The notes under the pieces: model-generated
Database searches by the model: none
What the model saw: only the letters and a program-made list of their open reading frames with translations
What the model was told of the DNA's origin: nothing
Part shown: positions 40,314 through 49,400 of the stretch, piece after piece
How the letters are laid out: every line of letters starts with the position of its first letter
Numbering within the stretch: the first letter of the stretch is position 1
Assembly (NCBI RefSeq): GCF_900324475.1
Contig: NZ_LT992502.1
Location: 4,653,614-4,717,613, forward strand
Direction: 5' to 3'
Length of the DNA: 64,000 bases
Source of the DNA: Enterobacter bugandensis
GTDB lineage: Bacteria > Pseudomonadota > Gammaproteobacteria > Enterobacterales > Enterobacteriaceae
Position numbers and translations under genes: made by a program

Positions 40314-40349
40314 AAAAGCCAGTCTGGATACCAGACTGGCTTTTTTTTT
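40314..40349 (+). terminator. Terminator of the atp operon
   Basis: A perfect 14-base stem AAAAGCCAGTCTGG/CCAGACTGGCTTTT with a three-base loop runs into nine T residues. Confidence 0.95.
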
Positions 40350-40433
40350 CATCCTTAATTCATGATGAAAAAGATGTAGAATTTTAGGCATCAAACGTTT
40401 TTACTTCTCACTCAAACTACCGTCAGGATGCGT

Positions 40434-41804
40434 ATGTCAAACAGTGCGATGAGCGTGGTGATCCTTGCCGCTGGCAAAGGTACCCGCATGTATTCCGATC
40501 TGCCTAAAGTGCTCCACACGCTGGCAGGAAAGCCAATGGTGCAGCATGTTATTGATGCAGCGAATGAACTGGGTGCCCGTCAGGTTCACCTGGTCTACGG
40601 CCACGGCGGCGATCTGCTTAAAAAGACGCTGAGCGATGATGCGCTCAACTGGGTGCTTCAGGCTGAACAGCTGGGTACCGGTCATGCGATGCAGCAGGCT
40701 GCGCCGTTCTTTGCCGATGACGAAGATATTCTGATGCTTTACGGCGACGTTCCGCTGATCTCCGTTGAAACGCTGACTCGCCTGCGTGCAGCCAAGCCGC
40801 AGGGCGGCATCGGTTTATTGACCGTTGTGCTGGACGATCCAACGGGCTATGGCCGTATCACGCGTGAAAACGGCAACGTAACGGGTATCGTTGAACATAA
40901 AGATGCCAGTGATGAACAGCGCAAGATTCAGGAGATCAACACCGGCATCCTGATTGCCAATGGCGCGGACATGAAGCGCTGGCTCTCTCAGCTCGACAAC
41001 AATAACGCGCAAGGTGAGTACTACATCACCGACATCATTGCGATGGCGTATCACGAAGGGCGTGAGATCGCCGCCGTTCATCCGGCGCGCATCAGCGAAA
41101 CGGACGGCGTGAATAACCGCCTGCAGCTTTCCCGTCTTGAGCGTATTTATCAGTCCGAGCAGGCCGAAAAACTGCTGCTCGCGGGCGTGATGCTGCGCGA
41201 TCCGGCGCGTTTCGATTTGCGCGGCACCGTGTCTCACGGGCGCGACGTTGAGATCGATACTAACGTTATTCTTGAAGGCAACGTCACGCTGGGCAACCGC
41301 GTCAAAATTGGCGCCGGCTGCGTGATTAAAAACAGCGTCATCGGTGACGACTGCGAAATCAGCCCGTACAGCGTGGTGGAAGATGCTCATCTTGACGCAG
41401 CGTGTACTATCGGCCCGTTTGCGCGTCTGCGCCCGGGTGCTGAGCTGCTGGAAGGCGCGCACGTGGGCAACTTCGTGGAAATGAAAAAAGCGCGTCTGGG
41501 TAAAGGCTCCAAAGCGGGTCATTTAACCTATCTGGGCGATGCGGAGATTGGCGACAACGTGAATATTGGTGCAGGAACCATTACCTGTAACTATGACGGC
41601 GCCAATAAGTTTAAAACCATCATCGGCGATGACGTGTTCGTGGGCTCGGACACGCAGCTGGTGGCACCGGTTACCGTGGGTAACGGCGTAACCATTGCCG
41701 CCGGCACGACCGTCACGCGCGACGTAGCGGATAACGAGCTGGTGTTAAGCCGCGTGCCGCAGGTACACAAGCAGGGCTGGAAACGCCCGGTGAAGAAAAA
41801 GTAA
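40434..41804 (+). CDS. glmU: Bifunctional UDP-GlcNAc pyrophosphorylase / glucosamine-1-P acetyltransferase GlmU
   Basis: A 456-residue enzyme making UDP-N-acetylglucosamine for peptidoglycan and LPS. The N-terminal uridyltransferase carries LAAGKGTRM at residues 11-19. The C-terminal left-handed beta helix shows hexapeptide repeats ([16 protein letters not shown] and onward) and the acetyltransferase site near GHLTYLGD. I chose ATG 40434, which gives the E. coli length and proper spacing from AGGA; the ATG two codons earlier overlaps that site. In E. coli it is cotranscribed with glmS. Confidence 0.97.
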   Translation: MSNSAMSVVILAAGKGTRMYSDLPKVLHTLAGKPMVQHVIDAANELGARQVHLVYGHGGDLLKKTLSDDALNWVLQAEQLGTGHAMQQAAPFFADDEDILMLYGDVPLISVETLTRLRAAKPQGGIGLLTVVLDDPTGYGRITRENGNVTGIVEHKDASDEQRKIQEINTGILIANGADMKRWLSQLDNNNAQGEYYITDIIAMAYHEGREIAAVHPARISETDGVNNRLQLSRLERIYQSEQAEKLLLAGVMLRDPARFDLRGTVSHGRDVEIDTNVILEGNVTLGNRVKIGAGCVIKNSVIGDDCEISPYSVVEDAHLDAACTIGPFARLRPGAELLEGAHVGNFVEMKKARLGKGSKAGHLTYLGDAEIGDNVNIGAGTITCNYDGANKFKTIIGDDVFVGSDTQLVAPVTVGNGVTIAAGTTVTRDVADNELVLSRVPQVHKQGWKRPVKKK

Positions 41805-41810
41805 CAACAA

Positions 41811-41879
41811 GGCGGGTGGCGCTACGCTTACCCGCCCTACGATTGAGTAGGCCTGATAAGGCGTAGCCGTCATCAGGCA
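41811..41879. repeat. Paired REP elements (BIME-like) between glmU and glmS
   Basis: GGCGGGTGGCG...TACCCGCCCTAC at 41811-41840 and an inverted GTAGGCCTGATAAGGCG...CATCAGGC ending at 41878. The first unit begins six bases after the glmU stop. Confidence 0.75.
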
Positions 41880-41890
41880 AACCCGGGAGA

Positions 41891-41910
41891 GGAGATAAAT
41901 ATATATCTCC
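41891..41910 (+). promoter_or_regulatory. Hairpin in the glmS leader
   Basis: A seven-base stem GGAGATA/TATCTCC closes a six-base AT loop, 119 bases before glmS. In E. coli the glmS leader is processed from glmUS mRNA and activated by the sRNA GlmZ. I cannot place the GlmZ pairing site with certainty. The run from 41911 to 42028 includes a palindromic GGCATAATGCC and only a weak GGA ribosome binding site. Confidence 0.4.
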
Positions 41911-42028
41911 CCCCACAAGCAGTACCCATAAAAATAACCCCACTCTCTACAAGGCTCGGGGCGCCCGGAAAGGGTAAATACAGGTCAGCGACAACGCAGG
42001 CATAATGCCTAAATTCGGAATCTAAAAT

Positions 42029-43858
42029 ATGTGTGGAATTGTTGGCGCAGTTGCGCAGCGTGATATTGCTGAAATCCTTCTCGAAGGTTTACGTCGTCTG
42101 GAATACCGTGGTTACGACTCTGCCGGTCTGGCTGTCGTCGATGCAGAAGGGCATATGACCCGTCTGCGTCGTCTCGGTAAAGTGCAGATGCTGGCCCAGG
42201 CCGCGGAAGAACACCCGCTGCACGGGGGTACCGGTATTGCGCACACCCGCTGGGCGACGCACGGCGAACCGTCTGAAGGTAACGCGCACCCGCATGTGTC
42301 TGAACACATCGTGGTGGTGCATAACGGCATTATCGAAAACCACGAACCGCTGCGCGAAGAACTGAAAGCGCGCGGCTATACCTTCGTCTCTGAAACCGAC
42401 ACCGAAGTGATTGCTCACCTGGTGCACTGGGAGCTGGCAAAGGGCGGTACGCTGCGTGATGCGGTGCTGCGCGCTATCCCTCAGCTGCGCGGTGCATATG
42501 GTACGGTGATCATGGACTCCCGCGATCCATCTACCCTGCTGGCCGCGCGTTCCGGTAGCCCGATGGTTATCGGTCTGGGCATGGGTGAAAACTTTATCGC
42601 CTCCGATCAGCTGGCGCTCCTGCCGGTCACCCGTCGCTTTATCTTCCTGGAAGAGGGCGATATCGCCGAAGTGACTCGCCGCAGCGTGACCGTCTTCGAT
42701 ACCAAAGGCGAGCAGGTGAAGCGTCAGGAGATCGAATCTAACCTGCAGTACGACGCGGGCGACAAAGGCGCTTACCGTCACTACATGCAGAAAGAGATCT
42801 ACGAGCAGCCAAACGCCATCAAAAATACCCTGACCGGGCGCATTAGCCACGGCGAGGTGGATCTGAGCGAGCTGGGGGCAAACGCCAACGAACTGCTCGG
42901 CAAGGTTGAACATATTCAGATCGTAGCCTGCGGTACTTCTTATAACTCCGGTATGGTCTCTCGCTACTGGTTTGAATCCCTGGCGGGTGTGCCGTGCGAC
43001 GTGGAAATCGCGTCTGAGTTCCGCTATCGCAAGTCTGCGGTGCGTCGTAACAGCCTGATGATCACCCTTTCCCAGTCCGGCGAAACGGCGGATACGCTGG
43101 CAGCGCTGCGTCTGTCTAAGGAATTGGGTTATCTGGGCTCGCTGGCCATCTGTAACGTTCCGGGCTCATCCCTGGTGCGTGAGTCCGATCTGGCGCTGAT
43201 GACCAAAGCGGGCACCGAAATCGGCGTGGCCTCCACCAAAGCGTTTACCACTCAGCTGACCGTTCTGCTGATGCTGGTGGCGAAGCTGGCGCGTCTGAAA
43301 GGCGAAGATGCTTCCGTTGAGCACGACATCGTTCACGGTCTCCAGGCGCTGCCGAGCCGTATTGAGCAGATGCTGTCTCAGGACAAACGTATTGAAGCGC
43401 TGGCGGAAGATTTCTCTGACAAACATCACGCCCTGTTCCTGGGTCGTGGCGATCAGTACCCTATTGCGCTGGAAGGCGCACTGAAGCTGAAAGAGATCTC
43501 CTACATCCACGCGGAAGCCTACGCGGCAGGCGAGCTGAAGCATGGCCCGCTGGCGCTGATTGACGCGGATATGCCGGTCATTGTTGTCGCACCGAACAAC
43601 GAACTGCTGGAAAAACTGAAATCCAACATCGAAGAGGTGCGCGCCCGCGGCGGCGTGCTGTACGTCTTCGCTGATAAAGATGCCGGTTTCGCCAGCAGCG
43701 ACAATATGCACATCATCGAGATGCCGCACGTTGAAGAGGTGATTGCACCGATCTTCTACACCGTTCCGCTGCAGCTGCTGGCTTACCACGTGGCGCTGAT
43801 CAAAGGCACCGACGTTGACCAGCCGCGTAACCTGGCGAAATCGGTCACCGTAGAATAA
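42029..43858 (+). CDS. glmS: Glutamine-fructose-6-phosphate aminotransferase (isomerizing) GlmS
   Basis: A 609-residue enzyme making glucosamine-6-phosphate, the first step of amino sugar synthesis. Cys2 (MCGIVGAV) is the glutaminase nucleophile, with the type 2 glutamine amidotransferase domain to about residue 240. Two SIS domains follow (CGTSYNSG near 301, SQSGETADT near 348), with the conserved C-terminal SVTVE. Same length as E. coli. The downstream side is a known insertion site (Tn7 attaches at the glmS 3' end), but no Tn7 end is visible here. Confidence 0.98.
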   Translation: MCGIVGAVAQRDIAEILLEGLRRLEYRGYDSAGLAVVDAEGHMTRLRRLGKVQMLAQAAEEHPLHGGTGIAHTRWATHGEPSEGNAHPHVSEHIVVVHNGIIENHEPLREELKARGYTFVSETDTEVIAHLVHWELAKGGTLRDAVLRAIPQLRGAYGTVIMDSRDPSTLLAARSGSPMVIGLGMGENFIASDQLALLPVTRRFIFLEEGDIAEVTRRSVTVFDTKGEQVKRQEIESNLQYDAGDKGAYRHYMQKEIYEQPNAIKNTLTGRISHGEVDLSELGANANELLGKVEHIQIVACGTSYNSGMVSRYWFESLAGVPCDVEIASEFRYRKSAVRRNSLMITLSQSGETADTLAALRLSKELGYLGSLAICNVPGSSLVRESDLALMTKAGTEIGVASTKAFTTQLTVLLMLVAKLARLKGEDASVEHDIVHGLQALPSRIEQMLSQDKRIEALAEDFSDKHHALFLGRGDQYPIALEGALKLKEISYIHAEAYAAGELKHGPLALIDADMPVIVVAPNNELLEKLKSNIEEVRARGGVLYVFADKDAGFASSDNMHIIEMPHVEEVIAPIFYTVPLQLLAYHVALIKGTDVDQPRNLAKSVTVE

Positions 43859-43869
43859 TCCCTTCTGTT

Positions 43870-43900
43870 AATGGCTACACGACGTGTAGCCATTTCTTCC
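43870..43900 (+). terminator. Terminator of glmS
   Basis: An 11-base perfect stem AATGGCTACAC/GTGTAGCCATT with a GAC loop, followed by a T-rich stretch. It begins 12 bases after the glmS stop. Confidence 0.88.
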
Positions 43901-44213
43901 TTACTTTTTTCTCATCAGCTTTCTCTTTGCTATCAATCATCTTACTCTGACGTATTTCGTTACTTTATTGTGTGAATAATGAACGAGATTGCTTCTGAGC
44001 ATTAGTATTTTCTATTTTGATCACTAAACGATCAGCTTTTATTAACGGAATCCTAAAAATGGTTTGTTTATAAAATATGTGTCCTTTTTATGTGTATACT
44101 GAAAAGGAATTTTAATGATAAAGCAAAAATAATATTATATTTGTTTTTCTCTATTATTATTCCAGCTCTGGTTCGTCATTATTCCATTAATTTAAACTCC
44201 CCCCTTGAAGATC

Positions 44214-44229
44214 ATTCTTCCCGAAGAAT
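44214..44229. promoter_or_regulatory. Short palindrome in the pilin gene leader
   Basis: ATTCTTC-CC-GAAGAAT, an inverted repeat 73 bases before the major pilin start. It lies in a conspicuously AT-rich gap (43901-44301) with no recognisable gene. It may be a regulator binding site or a leader hairpin; nothing in the sequence identifies the factor. Confidence 0.3.
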
Positions 44230-44301
44230 ATTATTTCATCGCATTTGGGATGGCGTTGTCTTTATGATAAACGCAATATTGATTTAATTAATGGAGTTAT
44301 C

Positions 44302-44883
44302 ATGAAAAATAATGGAATTACGGTGGCGATTGCACTCGCATCGGCGTTAATGGCAGGACAATCATTTGCTGCGGATGGTACGGTTCATTTCCGCGGAGAG
44401 GTTATTGATTCAACGTGTGAAGTGACGCCTGATACCGCCGATCAGACGGTGAATATCGGCCGCGTTGCCAAAACGACGTTCTCCGGCATTGACTCAACGG
44501 CGTCAGTAAAAGATTTCCATATTAAACTGGAGAAATGCCCTGCAACCTATACTCAGGCAGCAGTTCGTTTTGACGGAACAGAAGATAAAGACACCATCGG
44601 CAAAGGATATTTGTCTATTGGCACGCCTGTTAACGGTGAAGCGGATACTGACGGTATTTACACCGGCGAAGGTGAAGCCGTTACGGCTACCGGCGTTGCA
44701 ATCAAGCTCTTCAACCTGAACGATGATACGGCGATCCCGCTGTATAACAATTCAAATTATGTTGCTATCACCGACGGCAAAGCGGACATGGGCTTTAAAG
44801 CGAAGTTTGTGCAGACGCTGGCTACGGTTACGCCGGGTACAGCGAACGCGGATTCCCAGTTCACCATTGAATACCTGAAATAA
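44302..44883 (+). CDS. Major fimbrial subunit, type 1 pilin family
   Basis: A 193-residue secreted pilin. The signal peptide is about 23 residues ending QSFA. The pilin signature follows: a donor-strand segment (GTVHFRGEVIDSTCEV) and a cysteine pair at residues 39 and 79. The tail FTIEYLK is the beta-strand recognised by the chaperone. I chose the ATG at MKNNGITVAI, behind GGAG, because an in-frame ATG 19 codons upstream precedes no signal-like sequence. Adjacent chaperone, usher and adhesin genes show this is the rod subunit. No precise family name is claimed. Confidence 0.9.
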   Translation: MKNNGITVAIALASALMAGQSFAADGTVHFRGEVIDSTCEVTPDTADQTVNIGRVAKTTFSGIDSTASVKDFHIKLEKCPATYTQAAVRFDGTEDKDTIGKGYLSIGTPVNGEADTDGIYTGEGEAVTATGVAIKLFNLNDDTAIPLYNNSNYVAITDGKADMGFKAKFVQTLATVTPGTANADSQFTIEYLK

Positions 44884-44899
44884 TCTTCAGCTGTTCGCC

Positions 44900-44931
44900 A
44901 GGAGCCTGTTTTATCCTTTTTGCAGGCTCCT
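44900..44931 (+). promoter_or_regulatory. Hairpin between pilin and chaperone genes
   Basis: A nine-base perfect stem AGGAGCCTG/CAGGCTCCT with a 14-base T-rich loop, 16 bases after the pilin stop. In such operons intergenic hairpins act as partial terminators or RNA-stability elements that keep pilin in excess over chaperone and usher. That role is inferred here. Confidence 0.6.
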
Positions 44932-44953
44932 CCACAGGATGTGAGGATAACTG

Positions 44954-45640
44954 ATGTATTTACGGCGTTTGTTGACTCTGTTCATCATGCTCTCTTTTTC
45001 ATTTTTAACACCCTTGTCGACGGCTGGCGTCATTATTGGCGGAACCCGCGTTGTTTATAGTAGCGATAAATCCGATGCGACAATTAGCATAAAAAATAAC
45101 GAAGCGACCACGCCTTATCTCATACAGAAGTGGGTCGATCCTTTTAAAGGCGATACAGCGTCGAATAAACCTCCTTTTACCGTTATTCCGCCGGTTTCAA
45201 GGCTGGAGGCCGGGCAGGAGAAAGTATTGCGCATCATGAAAGTGAAGGGCGAACTGCCTCACGATCGGGAATCGCTGTTCTGGCTCAACATCAAAAATAT
45301 TCCGCCGTCCAGTTCAAACCCCAATTCGCTCGAAATTGCGATTAAGACGCGGATAAAACTTTTTTGGCGTCCGGCGACCCTGAATATCACGCCTGAACGG
45401 GCTGCGGCGAAGGTTAAATGGCGTGTTCAAAACCAGCAGCTAGTGATTGAAAATCCGAGCCCGCTACATATTAACGTTATGAATGTCACCGTCGATAAAA
45501 AAGACGTTCCCTTAAACATCATTCCCCCTTTTGACACCATTCGTTTGCCGCTTCCGGAAGGGATTAACGGCCACGCGCTGGTCTGGCGTTTCGTTAACGA
45601 TTTTGGGGCAATCAGTCAGGAAATTCACGTCACGCTGTAA
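44954..45640 (+). CDS. Periplasmic fimbrial chaperone, PapD-like
   Basis: A 228-residue chaperone with a signal peptide of about 24 residues ending LSTA. It has two immunoglobulin-like domains: the pilus-assembly chaperone N-domain (GVIIGGTRVVYSS, with the subunit-anchoring Arg) and a C-domain from about residue 145. The conserved lysine of the PapD subunit-binding pair is probably in IKTRIKLFWRP. It stabilises pilin subunits by donor-strand complementation and hands them to the usher encoded next. Spacing to the usher is 17 bases. Confidence 0.93.
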   Translation: MYLRRLLTLFIMLSFSFLTPLSTAGVIIGGTRVVYSSDKSDATISIKNNEATTPYLIQKWVDPFKGDTASNKPPFTVIPPVSRLEAGQEKVLRIMKVKGELPHDRESLFWLNIKNIPPSSSNPNSLEIAIKTRIKLFWRPATLNITPERAAAKVKWRVQNQQLVIENPSPLHINVMNVTVDKKDVPLNIIPPFDTIRLPLPEGINGHALVWRFVNDFGAISQEIHVTL

Positions 45641-45657
45641 ACATAGGGATGTTTGAT

Positions 45658-48180
45658 ATGGGGTGTTTCCGTTTTTTCATTGCGCTGGCCTCGGGGGTAT
45701 CTCTCGGCTTTTCAGGCGTGACGCTGGCAAAAGATATCTTTAACCCTGCGCTTCTTGAAATTGACCATCCGGTGGATGTTGATATCCACCAGTTTAACCG
45801 CGCCAATACGTTACCTGCGGGCTCTTATAAGGTTGATATTCATGTTAACGATGAGTTTATCGATAGCCGGGAGGTCACCTTTATTGAAGATAAGGCTGGC
45901 GATAGGCTGCATCCCTGTTTTAAGCACGTCAGGACGGTGCTTGCGGAGCTCGGGGCTAAGGTGGCGGCGATCGGTTCGCTGGATCGCCTGGACGAAAACG
46001 CCTGTGTGGACCCTACCCCGCTGATCCCTGGCGCCACATGGACGTTCGATACCGATAAGCTGCTGCTCAACGTCACGCTGCCGCAGATTTACATTGATAC
46101 CACCGCCCGCGGCACCATCAATCCTGCCCGCTGGGATGAAGGTATTAATGCGTTGATGATGAACTATGACTTTTCCGGCTCCAGCACGTTGCAGTCTGAT
46201 GATGACGACAATAGCGATTTCTACTATCTGAACCTGCGAAACGGGGCGAACATTGGCGCGTGGCGTTTACGCAATTACAGCACGCTAAACATCATTGACG
46301 GTCATTCGGATTACCATTCCATCAGCACCTATGTGCAGCGAAACCTCGCGACGTTACGCAGCCAGATCATGATGGGTGATACCTGGACCGCGAGCGATGT
46401 CTTCGACAGTACCCAGGTGCGCGGCGTGCGCCTGTATACCGATGATGAAATGCTTCCTTCCAGCCTGACGGGCTTTGCGCCGGTCGTTCGGGGCGTAGCG
46501 AAAAGCAATGCGACGGTGATTATTCGGCAGAACGGCTACATCATTTACCAATCTGCCGTGCCGCAGGGACCGTTTGCGCTAAAGGATTTAAACACCACCA
46601 GCTCCGGCGGCGACCTGGACGTGACCATCAAAGAAGAAGACGGCAGTGAGCAACACTTCACGCAGCCCTACGCCTCGCTGGCCATCCTCAAGCGTGAAGA
46701 TCAGACCGACGTCGATATCAGCGCAGGTGAACTGCGCGATCAAAGCGAATTCCAGCCCAACGTTTTTCAGGCGCAGATTCTGCACGGCTTTCCTGCCGGG
46801 ATAACGGTTTACGGTGGCGTGCAGGCCGCGGAAGCGTATCGCTCGGCAGCGGTGGGGGTCGGCAAAGATATGGGGGCAGTTGGCGCGTTTTCCGTCGATA
46901 TCACCCAGGCACGTGCGCAGTTTACGGACGAGGACTCAGAGGAGTCCGGCCAGTCCTGGCGTTTTCTCTATTCGAAAAGGTTTGATGAAACGGATACCAC
47001 GCTGAGGCTGGTGGGGTATCGCTACTCAACACAGGGCTACTACACCCTCAATGAATGGGCGTCACGCCAGAACAGTCAGCGCGATTTCTGGGTAACGGGC
47101 AACCGACGCAGCCGGCTTGAAGGGTCCTGGACGCAGAATTTCGGCGATGGCATGGGGAACATTTATCTCACGCTGAGCCGCCAGCAGTACTGGAAAACCG
47201 ACGAAGTTGAACGCCTGGTTCAGCTTGGCTACAGCAATGTCTGGCGGTCGCTTTCCTGGAACCTCTCCTGGAACTACAGCGATTCCATCACCACGGCGCA
47301 GAGCGCGGAGTATTCAGATAGCGACGATCGAGAAAGCGAACAGGTTTTTATGCTGTCGTTCTCCGTGCCGCTGTCAGCGTTGCTGCCGGACAGCTATGTG
47401 AGCTACGGCCTCACGCAGAACAACAGCGGAAAAGGAATGCACCAGCTTGGCCTGAACGGTACGGCGCTTGATAACCGTAATCTCTCCTGGAACCTCCAGC
47501 AGTCCTGGGATGCGGATGACAGTGTGTACAGCAGCAGCGCGGGGGTGGGATATGACGGAACCTATGGTTCGGTTAACGGCAGCTATGACTACAACCAGGA
47601 CAGCCAGCGGCTCAACTACGGCGCGCGCGGCGGGATCCTGCTGCATGGCGATGGAGTGACGTTCTCGCAGGAGATGGGTGAAACCGTGGCGCTGATTAAA
47701 GCACCCGGTGCAGCCGGTCTGGCAATGGAAAACGGCACCGGTACGGCAACCGACTGGCGAGGCTACACCGTTCAAACGCAGCTTAACGCTTACGATGAAA
47801 ACCGTGTGGAAATTGAGAGCGGCTATTTTGAAAAAGCGAACGTCGAGCTGGAGAACAGCGTGCTTAACGTCATCCCCACGCGAGGTGCGGTGGTGCGGGC
47901 GGAATTTATCACCCACGTTGGCTATCGCGTGCTCTTTGAGGTCACACAGGCCAACGGCAAACCGGTTCCCTTTGGCGCAGTGGCATCTGCCGAACTGGCG
48001 ACGGGCAGCGTGTCGGGCATTACCGGCGAGAATGGCGAACTGTATCTTTCGGGCATGCCGGAAGAGGGAACGTTCACGCTGAAGTGGGGGAGTGAAAAGA
48101 CAAAACCTTGCAAGGTCCATTATCAGTTCCCCAAACCAACGGGTGTTGAACTGGTTCAAACAGCGGTCGTGTGCCAATAG
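45658..48180 (+). CDS. Outer membrane fimbrial usher
   Basis: An 840-residue usher of the FimD/PapC family that secretes and polymerises the pilus. A signal peptide ends near VTLA, then the N-terminal chaperone-binding domain (FNPALLEID). The 24-strand barrel holds a plug domain in the region of PVVRGVAKSNATVIIRQNGYIIYQ, and two C-terminal domains end in a Cys pair (KPCKVHYQ and VVCQ). I prefer the ATG at 45658, nine bases after AGGG; the ATG three codons earlier lies too close to that site. Length is typical (800-850). Confidence 0.92.
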   Translation: MGCFRFFIALASGVSLGFSGVTLAKDIFNPALLEIDHPVDVDIHQFNRANTLPAGSYKVDIHVNDEFIDSREVTFIEDKAGDRLHPCFKHVRTVLAELGAKVAAIGSLDRLDENACVDPTPLIPGATWTFDTDKLLLNVTLPQIYIDTTARGTINPARWDEGINALMMNYDFSGSSTLQSDDDDNSDFYYLNLRNGANIGAWRLRNYSTLNIIDGHSDYHSISTYVQRNLATLRSQIMMGDTWTASDVFDSTQVRGVRLYTDDEMLPSSLTGFAPVVRGVAKSNATVIIRQNGYIIYQSAVPQGPFALKDLNTTSSGGDLDVTIKEEDGSEQHFTQPYASLAILKREDQTDVDISAGELRDQSEFQPNVFQAQILHGFPAGITVYGGVQAAEAYRSAAVGVGKDMGAVGAFSVDITQARAQFTDEDSEESGQSWRFLYSKRFDETDTTLRLVGYRYSTQGYYTLNEWASRQNSQRDFWVTGNRRSRLEGSWTQNFGDGMGNIYLTLSRQQYWKTDEVERLVQLGYSNVWRSLSWNLSWNYSDSITTAQSAEYSDSDDRESEQVFMLSFSVPLSALLPDSYVSYGLTQNNSGKGMHQLGLNGTALDNRNLSWNLQQSWDADDSVYSSSAGVGYDGTYGSVNGSYDYNQDSQRLNYGARGGILLHGDGVTFSQEMGETVALIKAPGAAGLAMENGTGTATDWRGYTVQTQLNAYDENRVEIESGYFEKANVELENSVLNVIPTRGAVVRAEFITHVGYRVLFEVTQANGKPVPFGAVASAELATGSVSGITGENGELYLSGMPEEGTFTLKWGSEKTKPCKVHYQFPKPTGVELVQTAVVCQ

Positions 48181-48189
48181 GGAAATGAG

Positions 48190-49263
48190 ATGAAACGACG
48201 TATCACTTTTATAGCAGTCGCCATGCTGCTTTTTACCCCTTTTTCCCACGCTGCGACGACAGAAGGCGGGGTGTGTTTCGCCATCGGCGGCACCTATATT
48301 TTCAATCTGAATCTTAACGGGGCAGAAATACCGGCAGATAAAAACCAGGCGGGAACCGAGGTGCGCGATCTGACGACCCTGCAATCGCCTTCCCAGTATA
48401 AACTGGGATGTAACTGCCTGACCCATTTCACCACCACGTTTCGTAGCGTCTACTTCACCGCGCGTTCGCCCTTAAGCGTTAATACCGTTAAAAATGGATA
48501 TACCTACTACAGGTTGAACGATCACCTCAGTATTGCGTCCTCTATTCACGTGCTGGGACGTGACTATCTCGCCGTTCCCTTTGAGGCGGAGCCCAACCGG
48601 GTGACGTCCGGTATCTACTGTTATACCTCCAGTGTAGAGGGCTCAGAGGCAACGCTTGATACCGGCTCTCAGGTAAAAATATCGTTTTTGATCGACAAGC
48701 CCTTTATTGGAAAAATTACCGTTCCGGGTACGACGATTGCCACGCTCTATGGCGGTATCGATGAAGCGTCCTCTCTGGCAAGTACCGAGAAGCTCGCCGA
48801 AATAAAAATTGCCGGAGACATCGTGGTACCGCAAAACTGCGAGATTGCGCCGGGTCAGTCGCTGGAAATTGATTTTGGAAAAATTCCCGCCAGCGCGTTT
48901 TCAGCCACCAAAGGCGAGGCGGTCGGTAGCCGCAAAATCCGCAAGATGATACAGGTGAAATGTACCGGCATGCTGGATGAGAACATCGTCCGATCCGCTT
49001 TCCATGCCGATCCCGTTGACGCTGACGCCACGATGATGAAAGTGAACGGCAATGATGACGTAGGGATCGTTATTTATGATAAATGGGACCGCGTCGTCAA
49101 CGTCAATGGGGGGAGCATGGATATGGATATGGGAGCCAACCAGGGGGGCGCCGAAGTTAACTCGCTCACCTTCTCTGCTGCCCCGGCCAGCGCGACGGGG
49201 AGTATTCCGAAGCCCGGCGCCTTTGAAGCCTGGGCAACCGTGACCTTCGAAATTCAAAATTAA
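48190..49263 (+). CDS. Probable two-domain tip adhesin of the fimbria
   Basis: A 357-residue secreted protein with a signal peptide of about 21 residues ending FSHA. Residues 22 to about 200 form a receptor-binding-like domain with four cysteines (29, 74, 76, 144). Residues from about 203 form a pilin domain with its own pair (217, 258) and a C-terminal strand AWATVTFEIQN for chaperone binding. This two-domain build is that of FimH-type adhesins. I cannot assign a ligand. It is the last gene of the operon, nine bases after the usher, with a terminator directly behind. Confidence 0.82.
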   Translation: MKRRITFIAVAMLLFTPFSHAATTEGGVCFAIGGTYIFNLNLNGAEIPADKNQAGTEVRDLTTLQSPSQYKLGCNCLTHFTTTFRSVYFTARSPLSVNTVKNGYTYYRLNDHLSIASSIHVLGRDYLAVPFEAEPNRVTSGIYCYTSSVEGSEATLDTGSQVKISFLIDKPFIGKITVPGTTIATLYGGIDEASSLASTEKLAEIKIAGDIVVPQNCEIAPGQSLEIDFGKIPASAFSATKGEAVGSRKIRKMIQVKCTGMLDENIVRSAFHADPVDADATMMKVNGNDDVGIVIYDKWDRVVNVNGGSMDMDMGANQGGAEVNSLTFSAAPASATGSIPKPGAFEAWATVTFEIQN

Positions 49264-49265
49264 TA

Positions 49266-49292
49266 ACAACGGCTGTTTATGACAGCCGTTGT
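49266..49292 (+). terminator. Terminator of the fimbrial operon
   Basis: An 11-base perfect stem ACAACGGCTGT/ACAGCCGTTGT with a five-base loop, just after the adhesin stop. The following T content is modest, so termination may be partial. Confidence 0.75.
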
Positions 49293-49331
49293 CATATTCA
49301 CATCTTTGAACCAGGCTTAACGCATCTCAGT

Positions 49332-49349
49332 GTGACATTATCATGACAG
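49332..49349 (-). promoter_or_regulatory. Inverted Pho box upstream of the pstS Pho boxes
   Basis: The minus strand reads CTGTCAT-GATA-ATGTCAC, two TGTCA half-repeats in 11-base register as in the PhoB consensus. It faces away from pstS, toward the fimbrial genes, and lies about 50 bases upstream of the main boxes. No good -10 follows it on the minus strand. Confidence 0.55.
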
Positions 49350-49400
49350 GGATATGATTTTATTTGTATTAAAATCATTACCTTAACTCAAACACGTTGA

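Noticed and set aside
43859..44000. A Tn7 insertion downstream of glmS
   Set aside because: The region after the glmS stop is the normal terminator. No Tn7 end repeats or transposition genes are present.
44090..44287. A 65-codon open frame in the pilin leader with one hydrophobic stretch
   Set aside because: The composition is that of the AT-rich leader. There is no ribosome binding site and no family match, so it is most likely chance.
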